DNA of 64,000 nt from Microbulbifer bruguierae (lineage in GTDB: Bacteria; Pseudomonadota; Gammaproteobacteria; Pseudomonadales; Cellvibrionaceae): the NCBI RefSeq assembly GCF_029869925.1, contig NZ_CP118605.1, positions 3,500,001 through 3,564,000 on the forward strand. The letters run 5' to 3'. The notes under the pieces were generated by a model that saw only the letters and a program-made list of their open reading frames with translations, was not told the origin of the DNA and searched no databases. Position numbers and translations under genes: made by a program. Below, in pieces: positions 18,294 to 27,079 of this stretch. Numbering within the stretch: the stretch's first letter is position 1; each line of letters begins with the position of its first letter.

Positions 18294-19418
18294 GTGGGGG
18301 CGCCATTGATTCTGATTACGACACAAAACTTCCCTCCTGACCGCGGGGGTATTGAAGGTTTGATGGGAGGGTTGGCGGAAGCGCTGGCGGCGGCGGGCCA
18401 CGACACCCTGGTGTTGGCAGATGCCGCCAGCAGCGACCAGCCACTATTGAACACACGGTATCGCCTGCGCCGGATCGGCGGCCTGAGGCCGTGGCGGCGA
18501 TGGCGCAAGGCGGCTGTGGTGCGGGCACTGGTGAATTCTGGTGGGCGTTCGGGAGCGGACTCGGAAACGGTGCACGGGATATTCGCCGACTCCTGGAAAA
18601 GTGCGGAGCATATTGCCGGTATCGGTGTGCCCCTGGCGGTACTGGCCCACGGCATGGAGTTCCCCTCACAGCCGTCCGCGCGCAAGGCCGCACGCATCCG
18701 CCGTGCCCTGGCCAGTGCCACCACCGTCATTGCCAATTCCTCCTATACCGCACGCCTGGTCGAACCTTATGTGCAGGGCAACACTCGTGTGGTGGTGATC
18801 AACCCCCCGATAAGTCCCCAGCCCGAGGCGCAAGCGCAGAGTGTTACTCGTTTGCAGCGCCTGCTCGGTGGCGCGGGCCCCGTGCTGGCGACCCTCGCGC
18901 GACTGGAGCCGCGCAAGGGGGTGGACAGGGTGATTCGCGCACTGTCGGACATCCGCGCACGCTATCCGGAGGCGACATATCTGGTGGCGGGGCAGGGGAA
19001 AGATCGCGCGCGGTTACAGCGGTTGGCGGAGCAGCTGGGGGTTGCGCCGAGGGTGCACTTTCTCGGCGGTATAGACGATCAGCAGAAGGCTGCGCTTTTC
19101 TCGCTCAGCGATGTGTTTGTCATGCCTGCCAGGCGGGAAGGAAATTCGGTAGAGGGGTTTGGCATTGTCTACCGGGAAGCAGGCTGGTACGGCGTGCCGG
19201 TACTGGCGGGGCGTGATGGTGGGGCGGTGGATGCGGTAGCAGGGGAAACCGGTTTACTGTGCGATGGCGCAGACCCCGATGACGTTACCACGCAGTTATT
19301 GCGAATGCTGGATGATGGCGAAAACCGGCAAAAAATGGGCGAGCGTGCCTCCTCCCTGGCCCGTGGTCCGGCGCAGTGGCGCGAGGCGGTTGCCGTTTTT
19401 GTGGATTGCCTGCGCTGA
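18294..19418 (+). CDS. Family 4-like glycosyltransferase
   Basis: A 374-residue GT-B enzyme. The N-terminal LILITTQNFPPDRGGIEGLM holds the acceptor-side glycine loop. The C-terminal GT4 signature is visible in LATLARLEPRKGVDRVIRAL, YLVAGQGKDRARLQRL, HFLGGIDDQQKAAL and the EX7E-type stretch EGNSVEGFGIVYREAG. These are retaining transferases acting at the cytoplasmic face of the inner membrane. The specific sugar is not predictable. The start is GTG 18294, five bases after the ELM1-like stop. Confidence 0.85.
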   Translation: MGAPLILITTQNFPPDRGGIEGLMGGLAEALAAAGHDTLVLADAASSDQPLLNTRYRLRRIGGLRPWRRWRKAAVVRALVNSGGRSGADSETVHGIFADSWKSAEHIAGIGVPLAVLAHGMEFPSQPSARKAARIRRALASATTVIANSSYTARLVEPYVQGNTRVVVINPPISPQPEAQAQSVTRLQRLLGGAGPVLATLARLEPRKGVDRVIRALSDIRARYPEATYLVAGQGKDRARLQRLAEQLGVAPRVHFLGGIDDQQKAALFSLSDVFVMPARREGNSVEGFGIVYREAGWYGVPVLAGRDGGAVDAVAGETGLLCDGADPDDVTTQLLRMLDDGENRQKMGERASSLARGPAQWREAVAVFVDCLR

Positions 19419-19456
19419 CCCGTACTGTTCAGTGGCGTTGTGGCAGGGACGTCGGC

Positions 19457-20116
19457 TCACAAACGCTCTGCGGCTTTCCAGGAAAGGTCTCGGTCGGATA
19501 TTTCCCAGCGAATGCGCTTCCACATTTTTTCAATTCGGCGCTCAATGTAGCGTCGGCGCGCCGCGGCAAAATATTCCGAAATGGGCAGAAAGTTGGCGTT
19601 GCCAAGTCCGTCCACCAGATAGAGCTCTGCTTTGCCATTGCGCTGGCAGAGCACCAGATTGTGCGGCAGCAGGTTTTTGGTCAGCACGCCGGTAGAACGC
19701 AGCCAGTTGGAGAAGCGTTCCAGTGAATCACAGAGCTGCTGATCGAGACCGTGGTTCTGCAGATAGGTTTCCAGGGTCATGGCCGGTATGTCGTTGCCAT
19801 CGGTCAGCAGCTCGGATACCGCACCGGTTCCCTCGCTGGTTTCCACCAGGCCGTACCACTTGGGTAAATGCGCCCACACCGGGCTGTTCGCGGAGGCTTT
19901 TTTCAGGGCCTTCTGTCGGTAGCCGGCCTGTTCCCGCGCGTTATCGTCGAAGTGGCTGTCCGGTGTCAGCACCTTGTACCAGGGCGCGCGGCGGCGCAGT
20001 TCGGCAATACGGCCGGGCAGCATGACCTTGATACAGCGCTGTGGATATTGGGGGTGGCGGTAGCAGTTTCGATTGCCTCCAGCGGCGAAGGGTTTTGCAT
20101 GTCTGAGGTCAATCAA
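19457..20116 (-). CDS. yrbL: YrbL-family kinase-fold protein
   Basis: 219 residues from TTG 20116. The start is supported by alignment with the E. coli YrbL N-terminus as I remember it: MIDLRHAKPFAAGGNRNCYR here against MIRLSEQSPLGTGRHRKCYA, both followed by a QRCIKV/I lysine. LLPHNLVLCQ and VDGLGNANFLPI correspond to the catalytic and metal loops of the kinase fold, with N and D retained. YrbL is a PhoP/Q- and BasS/R-regulated protein of unknown substrate in enterics. It lies 29 bases after the GT4 gene at 20146, in an operon with that gene and the O-antigen ligase, so a role in glycan phosphorylation is plausible but inferred. Confidence 0.78.
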   Translation of the reverse strand: MIDLRHAKPFAAGGNRNCYRHPQYPQRCIKVMLPGRIAELRRRAPWYKVLTPDSHFDDNAREQAGYRQKALKKASANSPVWAHLPKWYGLVETSEGTGAVSELLTDGNDIPAMTLETYLQNHGLDQQLCDSLERFSNWLRSTGVLTKNLLPHNLVLCQRNGKAELYLVDGLGNANFLPISEYFAAARRRYIERRIEKMWKRIRWEISDRDLSWKAAERL

Positions 20117-20145
20117 TTTCCACGTTCCCTGTGTTTGTTTATTTT

Positions 20146-21252
20146 TCAGTGGGGCGACAGTAAGCGTTGATACAGCGACAGCGTGCGCTGTGCCAGTTCC
20201 TGGAGGGTAAATTCCCCACCCAGGCGAGAGCCCTGCCGGTTGTCCAGTAACTCGCGGGTTTTTGCCAGTAATTGTGCACGGTTGCCGTTTTCTACCAGAC
20301 CCTGGGGGAAGCAGGCGCGCAGGGATTCTGCCGGGCCGCCGATATCGTAGCCGATAATCGGTACGCCCATGGCGGCGGCTTCGATGACCGTGCGCCCGAA
20401 TGGCTCCGGTTTTTTGGAGAGGTTGTAGACCAGTGCCGCGTGCCGGTACCACTCGCGGATATCGCTGCGATGACCGGTAAAAGTGATGCGATCGGCGACG
20501 CCCAGTGCACTGGCGAGCATGCGCAACTCCGCCTCGTAATGGGCCTTATTTTTTTCCACGCCACCGACAATCACGCCCTGCACATCGTCGCGTTCCCGCA
20601 GCAGTGCGGCCACCATGTGGATAAAGTCTTCCTGCCCTTTCCAGCGGGTCAGGCGCCCCGGCAGCAGGAGCCAGCGGCGCCCGCACAGCGCGGGGAATTT
20701 CCGCGTAGTGGTTTCCAGCCAGTCTGCCTTCGGCGGTACCGCGGAAGAAAACTCTGTGGTATCCACACCGCGGTAAATCACCTCGGGTTCTGCCCGCAAA
20801 TGCTTGGCGTAATTCCCTTCCAGATAGGCTTTGACGCACTCCGAAATCGCGATTACCTGTTCGGCGCTGGCCATGATCGCGCTGTAGCGATTGACGGAAT
20901 AGAGGCCATGAGCGGTACTCACCAGCCGCGGACGTGTGCGGGGATCGAGTTTTTTCCATGCCAGATAAGTGAGCCAGGCCGGTACCCGGGAACGCACGTG
21001 CAGAATGTCCGGCTGCAGTTCCCGGATCAACCGGCGAAGGGGGCGCACCTGCCACAGGCTGGCGAGGGATTTTTTGTGTACCGGCAGTGCAATATGGCAA
21101 CTGCCTTCCATTTCCAGTTGCGCCACCATATGCCCGCCGCTGGATACCACTATGGACTCGTGGCCCGCCTTTACCAGTGCACGGGCCAGGTCCAGGGTAC
21201 CCCGTTCGACACCGCCGGCGTTTAGCGAAGGCACAAGCTGGATGACTTTCAC
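20146..21252 (-). CDS. Family 4-like glycosyltransferase
   Basis: A 368-residue GT-B enzyme beginning MKVIQLVPSLNAGGVERGTL, the classic N-terminal glycine-rich acceptor loop, with DILHVRSRVPAWLTYLAWKK. C-terminal GT4 marks are LLLPGRLTRWKGQEDFIHMV, VIVGGVEKNKAHYEAEL, ITFTGHRSDIREWYRHA and PEPFGRTVIEAAAMGVPIIG. Its ATG overlaps the stop of the O-antigen ligase gene by four bases (ATGA), indicating translational coupling. The likely role is addition of one LPS core or O-unit sugar; the identity is unknown. Confidence 0.87.
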   Translation of the reverse strand: MKVIQLVPSLNAGGVERGTLDLARALVKAGHESIVVSSGGHMVAQLEMEGSCHIALPVHKKSLASLWQVRPLRRLIRELQPDILHVRSRVPAWLTYLAWKKLDPRTRPRLVSTAHGLYSVNRYSAIMASAEQVIAISECVKAYLEGNYAKHLRAEPEVIYRGVDTTEFSSAVPPKADWLETTTRKFPALCGRRWLLLPGRLTRWKGQEDFIHMVAALLRERDDVQGVIVGGVEKNKAHYEAELRMLASALGVADRITFTGHRSDIREWYRHAALVYNLSKKPEPFGRTVIEAAAMGVPIIGYDIGGPAESLRACFPQGLVENGNRAQLLAKTRELLDNRQGSRLGGEFTLQELAQRTLSLYQRLLSPH

Positions 21253-22679
21253 GACGCAATATCCGTAGGGTGACTTTTTGCGGCCAGCTGGCGCTTCGCC
21301 GCCCAGAACTGGGTCAACAGGCCGCCGCCGATCAGGGCCATCAACAGCCTGCCACTGTCGTAAAACAGGTAGGACTCAAAGAAATTGATAACACCGAAAA
21401 ATACCGTGAAAGACAGGCAGAACACCAGGTTATTGCCCGACAACAATCCCGCCCGGTAATAGCGCAGGCAGCGATTCATCAGCCAGTAAACCAGGGCAGC
21501 CAGCAACAGCAGACCCAGCAGGCCGAAATTCACCATCAGGTCCAGATAGCTGTTATGCAGATGCCCGAAGTGCTGTTTGATGTCATCCGGCAGATTGCTT
21601 GAGTGATCGAAGATCAGGCTGCGACCGTTGCCTCCCCAGCCAACCAGCGGGTGCTTGCCAATCCAGTGCATGGCCTCAGCCCAGGTATGCAGGCGGATGC
21701 CAGTACTGGTGTACGGCAGCTGTGCAAGTTCACCCTGTTGTGCCAGCGCGATGGTGTTCTGCTCGTACGCCAGGCGGTGACTGACAACGTCGCCGAGGGA
21801 CAGATAGCCCACCAGCGCTGCAGCACCACAAGTAGCGGCACTGGCGGCAATAACGTAACGGCGATGACTGCGGAAATGTCTGTGCAGGGCCACGGTTGCC
21901 GCGCACGCGGATATCAGTAGTGCCGGCAACATTCCCACCCACACACCGCGCGTCTGGGTCAGAATCACCGCGCAGACACTGGTCGCCAGCGCCAGCAGCC
22001 AGCCGAGTCGCAGTGGCCAGGCCCAGCGTCGCCGGCGCAGAATGGCCGGGGCGAAGGCCAGTAGCCCGAGGGTGGCGGTACCGAACAACATTGCGGTGTG
22101 CTGGGCGTTGTGCAGTCCGAAGTCCACCCGCACGCCGGCAAATCCCTGCTGCCATTCACGCCAGCCGCCACCGGAAACCCAGGGCGAAATCAGCAGCCCA
22201 AGCAGCGCCAGTCCCCACAGCAGATACACATTGCGCACCTGGCCGCCGAGCAGTACCGCCAGCGGAATCATTGCGAACCAGTTTGTCAGGCGATGTACCT
22301 TGAAGGAGGATTCGGCCCACTGCGGGTGCATCACCCAGGAACCTATCCAGGAAATCAGCGACACTCCAATCGCGGCAACGGCCAGCCACAGGATACCCGA
22401 GTGGCGCAGGGATACGCCGTCGACAGGCCTGGCGCAAAATGCGAGCAAGATGAGGCCGCACAGATTTGCAAGTTGCGCCGCCTTGTCCGGCAGAGAATCT
22501 ACACTGATACCGAAAAACCCATACACCAGCAGCGCGAGTGCGCCGGTGATCTGCAGCCAGCGGTGCGTTGCTATGAAGCGGTTCGGTTGCCAGAAAAATG
22601 CTGCCAATTGCACCAGGTTTTCGGCTCTGGCACTGGCGGCAGTTACAGTTGAATTACGCGCTTCGGAGCTATGGCTCAT
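21249..22679 (-). CDS. O-antigen ligase-family polytopic membrane protein
   Basis: About 476 residues from ATG 22679 (a TTG at 22712 would add 11). Around eleven or twelve transmembrane helices are apparent, with a large periplasmic loop containing RLHTWAEAMHWIGKHPLVGWG and HLHNSYLDLMVNFGLLG, the usual Wzy_C/WaaL signature with its key His and Gly-Trp-Gly. WaaL joins undecaprenyl-linked glycan to lipid A core in the periplasm; Wzy polymerases share the fold. With no Wzx/Wzz visible, ligase against polymerase cannot be settled. First gene of the ligase-GT4-yrbL operon. Confidence 0.82.
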   Translation of the reverse strand: MSHSSEARNSTVTAASARAENLVQLAAFFWQPNRFIATHRWLQITGALALLVYGFFGISVDSLPDKAAQLANLCGLILLAFCARPVDGVSLRHSGILWLAVAAIGVSLISWIGSWVMHPQWAESSFKVHRLTNWFAMIPLAVLLGGQVRNVYLLWGLALLGLLISPWVSGGGWREWQQGFAGVRVDFGLHNAQHTAMLFGTATLGLLAFAPAILRRRRWAWPLRLGWLLALATSVCAVILTQTRGVWVGMLPALLISACAATVALHRHFRSHRRYVIAASAATCGAAALVGYLSLGDVVSHRLAYEQNTIALAQQGELAQLPYTSTGIRLHTWAEAMHWIGKHPLVGWGGNGRSLIFDHSSNLPDDIKQHFGHLHNSYLDLMVNFGLLGLLLLAALVYWLMNRCLRYYRAGLLSGNNLVFCLSFTVFFGVINFFESYLFYDSGRLLMALIGGGLLTQFWAAKRQLAAKSHPTDIAS

Positions 22680-22850
22680 GGCTGTAAACTCAAATACGGC
22701 AGAATTCGACAATGCTTAAAAATGGTCGCACCTGCATCGCGAGAGGATGAGTTAGAATGCTAGCAAACGGCGGGTGCTTTGCCATCGCAATTGCGGCAAA
22801 CCGGCGCTGTTCGTCATTCGCAAATCCAACCGTTACCCGTTTCTGATTTG

Positions 22851-24200
22851 ATGCGTTTCTTTTACACCTGGTTGTTCCGGCTGTCTCTGCCACTAATGCT
22901 GCTGCACCTGTGGTGGCGCGGTCGCGCCGATCCCGCCTACCGCAAGCGCTGGAGTGAGCGCTTTGGACTGGTTCCTTCTCGCCCCCGTACTCGTACCCGC
23001 GCACGGCGTCGCTTGCGCGAGCGTTTCGGTGTGGTGCCCAACCGCGCCAGCCGTGCACCGCTGATCTGGATTCACTCGGTTTCGGTAGGGGAAACGCTGG
23101 CTGCGATTCCGCTGATCGCAGAACTGGCGGCTCGTCACGGTCAATGGCAGTGGCTGGTGACCACCACGACCCCCACAGGCTCTCAGCGGGTGCATGATGC
23201 CCTGGAACCCGTTCTCAACGGCCGCCTGCTGCACTACTACATGCCGTTCGATTTGCCCGAGTGTCTGACGCCGTTTCTCGATGCCTTGCGGCCCAATATT
23301 CTGGTGACGATGGAAACCGAGCTGTGGCCGAATCTGTTGTCTGCCTGCGATCAGCGCAAGATCCTCACGATTCTGGTAAATGGGCGCCTGAGTGAAAAAT
23401 CCGCGCGGGGCTACGCCCGTTTTCACCGCCTAAGCGAAGAGATGCTGAGTCATCTGTCGCGAGTGGTGGCGCAGTATCCTGCGGATGCCGAGCGATTTAT
23501 CGGCCTGGGTATGCCCGAGGAAAAAGTGGTGGCGGTAGGTAATATCAAATTCGATCTGCACATCGGTACGGGGTTGATCAGCGAGGCCCAGGCCCTTTCT
23601 CACCAGTGGCGTGGAAAAACGCGGCGACCGGTCTGGCTGGCGGCGAGTACCCACGGCGGGGAAGACGAGGTGGTGCTGGAAGCCTACCGCACGCTGCGTA
23701 CTGAATTCCCTGAATTGCTGTTGGTGCTTGTGCCGCGGCACCCGGTGCGCTTCGACAGTGTGGCGCGGATGTGTCGCGAGCAGAATCTCAGCCTGGTGCG
23801 CCGCAGCGACGGCGTTGCTCCCGCCGCGTCCGACCAGGTCCTATTGGGAGACACCATGGGCGAGTTGCTGAGATTTTTTGGTGCCTGCGATGTGGCTTTT
23901 ATGGGCGGTAGTCTGGTGCCAATTGGTGGCCACAACATGATTGAACCCGCGGCCTGGGGCGTGCCGGTGGTTACCGGGCCTCACCTGCGCAATTTTGCGA
24001 TGGTGTCGAACCTGTTGCGGGAAGTGGGCGCGCTGGCGGTGGTCGAGAATGCGGAGCAACTGGCTGCGCAGGTCGCCAGCTGGTTGCGTGACACCGATGC
24101 CCGAGCCTCAGCTGGTGCCCGCGGCCGGGAAGTGGCGGAACAGAACAGCGGTGCACTGGCGCGCTCAGCCGCAGAAATTGAAAAACTGATGCAGCCCTGA
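22851..24200 (+). CDS. waaA: 3-deoxy-D-manno-octulosonic acid (Kdo) transferase
   Basis: About 449 residues from ATG 22851, whose N-terminus MRFFYTWLFRLSLPLMLLHL is the membrane-anchor start expected for WaaA. Catalytic Glu81 lies in IWIHSVSVGETLAAIPLI. Later motifs are VTTTTPTGSQRV, METELWPNLL, GNIKFD, LVPRHPVRF and GGSLVPIGGHNMIEPAAWG. It transfers Kdo from CMP-Kdo to lipid IVA at the inner membrane. An insert of about 20 residues (about 41-62) carries a second copy of the RWSERFGLVPSR segment as RRLRERFGVVPNR, absent from typical WaaA. With a Kdo kinase gene nearby, a phosphorylated single Kdo is the likely product. Confidence 0.94.
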   Translation: MRFFYTWLFRLSLPLMLLHLWWRGRADPAYRKRWSERFGLVPSRPRTRTRARRRLRERFGVVPNRASRAPLIWIHSVSVGETLAAIPLIAELAARHGQWQWLVTTTTPTGSQRVHDALEPVLNGRLLHYYMPFDLPECLTPFLDALRPNILVTMETELWPNLLSACDQRKILTILVNGRLSEKSARGYARFHRLSEEMLSHLSRVVAQYPADAERFIGLGMPEEKVVAVGNIKFDLHIGTGLISEAQALSHQWRGKTRRPVWLAASTHGGEDEVVLEAYRTLRTEFPELLLVLVPRHPVRFDSVARMCREQNLSLVRRSDGVAPAASDQVLLGDTMGELLRFFGACDVAFMGGSLVPIGGHNMIEPAAWGVPVVTGPHLRNFAMVSNLLREVGALAVVENAEQLAAQVASWLRDTDARASAGARGREVAEQNSGALARSAAEIEKLMQP

Positions 24201-24236
24201 ACGCAGGTCACAGACAGTTATTGCACTGACAGTTAT

Positions 24237-24277
24237 AAAAAAGGCCGGACGCCTGTAGAGCGCCCGGCCTTTTTTAC
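24237..24277. terminator. Bidirectional terminator between waaA and the convergent GT
   Basis: A GGCCGG-A-CGC arm pairs with GCG-C-CCGGCC, flanked by A6 and T6, so it can act in both directions between the convergent waaA and the gene at 24304-25203. Confidence 0.88.
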
Positions 24278-24303
24278 GCGGTTCAACAATCAGTATTTGT
24301 TGT

Positions 24304-25203
24304 TCAGTGTTTGTCAGTAGCTTTACGCACGCTGCTGCGGATCTGGGTGTTCAGCTTACTGCCGGTGTAACGGCCCTTGCTGACGTGACGAATACGGTAA
24401 ACCCCGGGAATATCCAGAGGCTCGCCCTGGGTGCCCAGCAGCCAGCGGAAAGCGCGGTCCTCGTGGGCCTTGCACCAGCTGTCAGCGGGTTTCTGGTAAT
24501 AGCGCAGGCTGTCGCAATAGCCGCCAGCGCGGGCGATATCCCCGTGGGCAATTTGCAGTGGCCCGGTAGCGCGGTCGCGGACCTGTTCCACGAAGCGCGA
24601 GTCTTCGATGTCGATGACCCGCAGCTCCGCGGGGTCGAAATTCAGCATCGGATCGTCGTCCGCCAGCAGCGAGGTGATGCGCTCGGTGCGCGGGAATACC
24701 AGGCTGTCCCTGCGCCCCTGCAGCCGTTCCGCGAGCTGGTCGATACAGTTTTCCCGGAACATCAGGTCGCAGTCGGTGAACCAGATCCAGTCGGCCTTGG
24801 TGGCAAGCGCCGCCTGGTTGCGGCCGATGGCGCGGCGGAACAGGGATTCCCGCGGCAGTTCGCACCAGTTCCAGGTCACTCCGGGCACCTGCTGCTTGCC
24901 GAAGAAGTCCAGCACTGCGGCAGTGCGGGTGTCTTCGCGGTTGTAATAAACCGTCATGGTTACCGTCGCCTTGGTCGGCGGATAGAGCGCCAGCGAGCTC
25001 AGCTGGTAAACCAGGAAGTGGGAATACTGCCAGCAGTGGCTGACAATCTCGATATCCAGTAGCCCGGTGCGCGCCGCGCGCTCAGCTTCTGTAGGCAGCG
25101 GTTTCTGGAACAGGGAGGCCGGCACCCAGCCACTGGCGGCAAGGCGCAGAAAACGGCTCATAATCGGGTCGGACCAGTGCTTGTTTGGTGCGGTTTCGTT
25201 CAT
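24304..25203 (-). CDS. GT-A-fold glycosyltransferase-like protein
   Basis: A 299-residue soluble protein. EIVSHCWQYSHFLVYQLSSL is followed by TMTVYYNREDTRTAAVL and the metal-site-like WIWFTDCDLMFRENCIDQL (D-C-D instead of DxD proper). AHEDRAFRWLLG and GVYRIRHVSKGRYTGSKL appear toward the end. The arrangement fits a family A (inverting, GT2-like) transferase; specificity is unknown. It is last of three minus-strand genes with the GT2 gene and the sulfotransferase-like gene. ATG 25203 is used; ATG 25161 (MSRFL) is possible. Confidence 0.68.
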   Translation of the reverse strand: MNETAPNKHWSDPIMSRFLRLAASGWVPASLFQKPLPTEAERAARTGLLDIEIVSHCWQYSHFLVYQLSSLALYPPTKATVTMTVYYNREDTRTAAVLDFFGKQQVPGVTWNWCELPRESLFRRAIGRNQAALATKADWIWFTDCDLMFRENCIDQLAERLQGRRDSLVFPRTERITSLLADDDPMLNFDPAELRVIDIEDSRFVEQVRDRATGPLQIAHGDIARAGGYCDSLRYYQKPADSWCKAHEDRAFRWLLGTQGEPLDIPGVYRIRHVSKGRYTGSKLNTQIRSSVRKATDKH

Positions 25204-25251
25204 GGATCGATTAACTTCCGGAGGTTATTGACGTGCGCTGTGGGGAATCGC

Positions 25252-26088
25252 TTATTCGGGCTGGTAGCCGCTTTCCAGCAGCTGGCTGATACCCTGCGGG
25301 GTTTCGACAATGCGCTCTTTGGCCACGCGTAATCGCAGCGCCTTGTTGCGGGCCACGATCTCGGGATCTGCATAACCCCGGGGGTGGTCGAGATGCACAC
25401 AGATCGCATCGAAGCGCACGTGGCGGGGCTTGATGCCTGCGTTTTCCAGTCGTACCCCGAATTCCCGATCCAGTCCGCCCCAGGCCATACGCTCGTCAAA
25501 GCCGTTAACTTTGAGGATGTCGCTTTTCCAGGCCGAAGCGTTGGACCCCTTGAGGTTGCAGGCGGTGGGGGTGAGGCGGTTGAGCAGCGGTGCCCAGCGC
25601 GGTGTGGCGCGCAGCTTCATGGTTTTGCGGCGCGCACTGAGGCCATTGTCTCTGAGCCATTGATAGTCAAAGCAGCGGCCGCTGAGAATGTCCTCCCGGT
25701 TGATTGCTTTGCTGGTGCTCATGGGTAACTTGAAGTAGCTGCCGGACAGGAAGTAACCGGGCTCGGCGCGGCGCTTGTGCACGGCGAGAAAGTCCGCCCG
25801 CGGAATGCAGTCGCCGTCGGTAAATACGATGTAGTCGCCGCGGGCACTGAGAATGGCCTTGTTGAGGATGCGGCATTTGCGGAAGCCGTCGTCCCTCTGC
25901 CAGATATGGCGGATATCGAGGCCGGTTTCCTCCCGCAGTCGCGCCACCAGCTCAGCCGTTTCCGGGCGGGAGCCGTCATCGGCGACGATCACTTCCAGTG
26001 GCTGCTCTGTCTGGCAACTGTAGCCCCAGAGCACTTTTTCCAGCCACTCGGTGGCGTTGTAGGTGGTCATGATGACGGACAGATTCAT
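25252..26088 (-). CDS. Family 2 glycosyltransferase
   Basis: A 278-residue enzyme with a textbook GT2 N-terminus: MNLSVIMTTYNATEWLEKVL, VIVADDGSRPETAELV, and the metal-binding DYIVFTDGDCIPRADFL. The C-terminal FDERMAWGGLDREFGVRLE segment is the galactosyltransferase-like GGxDxE box that binds acceptor. Enzymes with this WGGLDREF box often transfer Gal, GalNAc or uronic acids in LPS and chondroitin-like glycans; the sugar here is not known. It is 48 bases upstream of the next GT in the same operon. Confidence 0.88.
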   Translation of the reverse strand: MNLSVIMTTYNATEWLEKVLWGYSCQTEQPLEVIVADDGSRPETAELVARLREETGLDIRHIWQRDDGFRKCRILNKAILSARGDYIVFTDGDCIPRADFLAVHKRRAEPGYFLSGSYFKLPMSTSKAINREDILSGRCFDYQWLRDNGLSARRKTMKLRATPRWAPLLNRLTPTACNLKGSNASAWKSDILKVNGFDERMAWGGLDREFGVRLENAGIKPRHVRFDAICVHLDHPRGYADPEIVARNKALRLRVAKERIVETPQGISQLLESGYQPE

Positions 26089-26210
26089 GTAAGTTTCCGC
26101 GGTTTACCTATATACAAAACGGGGCGGGGTTGCGAGGTCGGCGAGCTTAAACCATTGGTCGGGGTAATGCGAACGCCGCCTACAGTGGGTACCATGTCCG
26201 CTAACGATGT

Positions 26211-26897
26211 TCAGAGACTGTAGCCGTAGCGGGCTGCGGCCTCCGCAAGCTGTGCTCTGCGAGGCTTCGACAGCAGGTCCAGAGTGATGTCCTGACGCTT
26301 TTCACCGCGGGTATTCACATTGCGTGGCAGGGCTTCAAAGGTGCGCGCGATCTGCTCTGGATCGTGGGGGAAGTTGACCCGCTGCAACATGTCGAGCAGG
26401 CGTGGCAGGTCGAAATCCTCAACCCGGTAGCTCAGGTATTCCTTGCCTCGGGAGTGCTTTTCGACCAGCGCGTTCCAGTCGATCCAGAAGCGCGCCAGCC
26501 AGTCAGTCTGTTCTGCAAGGGGCAGTTCGGCAAAGCGCTGTTTGTTCATACGCGGAAACTGGCGCAGGTGGTGGCTGCGAAAGCGGCCGTGGACCCAGCC
26601 CTTCTTCTGGCGTGAACGGATGAATTCCAGAGGGTGGCGGAACTGGTGAAACACCAGGGTGTCGTCGGCGAGCAGAGGCAGCCAGGGTGCCGCCTCCCAT
26701 GCTGCCTCGCCAATCGCCGGCGTGGGCCAGGCCAGTTTGTGCAGGCCCAACCGAGCCAGGGCCCCGCGCGCGGTTGACGGGGTACTGCCGGTGAAGTACT
26801 GCTCGTGAGTACACTCACAGCCAAGTTGACTGAGAAGTTTCGCGATATAGGTGGTTCCGGAGCGGCCGCAGCCGGTGATTACAAAACGTTTGGTCAT
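26211..26897 (-). CDS. Sulfotransferase-like P-loop protein
   Basis: 228 residues. The N-terminal FVITGCGRSGTTYIAKLLSQ is the PAPS-binding P-loop of sulfotransferases (RSGTT). FHQFRHPLEFIRSRQKKGWV holds the 3'-phosphate-binding Arg/Ser region, and WLARFWIDWNALVEK is a usual helix. It probably transfers sulfate from PAPS to a sugar or lipid in the cytoplasm. Placement at the head of the glycosyltransferase operon suggests a sulfated surface glycan, an inference supported only by context. Confidence 0.75.
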   Translation of the reverse strand: MTKRFVITGCGRSGTTYIAKLLSQLGCECTHEQYFTGSTPSTARGALARLGLHKLAWPTPAIGEAAWEAAPWLPLLADDTLVFHQFRHPLEFIRSRQKKGWVHGRFRSHHLRQFPRMNKQRFAELPLAEQTDWLARFWIDWNALVEKHSRGKEYLSYRVEDFDLPRLLDMLQRVNFPHDPEQIARTFEALPRNVNTRGEKRQDITLDLLSKPRRAQLAEAAARYGYSL

Positions 26898-27079
26898 ATC
26901 GGTCTCAGCAATACATCTTGAAGCACAGCCGAGTCCGTGGCCAAAGAAGAAATACGCTTAAGCGCTCACCGGTGAGATTCCACTTCGTGCCGATGGCGGC
27001 AGCAGGATAACAACCGCGGCACTGAGACAGAGTGACGCAGCACCGGTTCCAAGGACATACATTGCAAGTGCGAGGGAAT

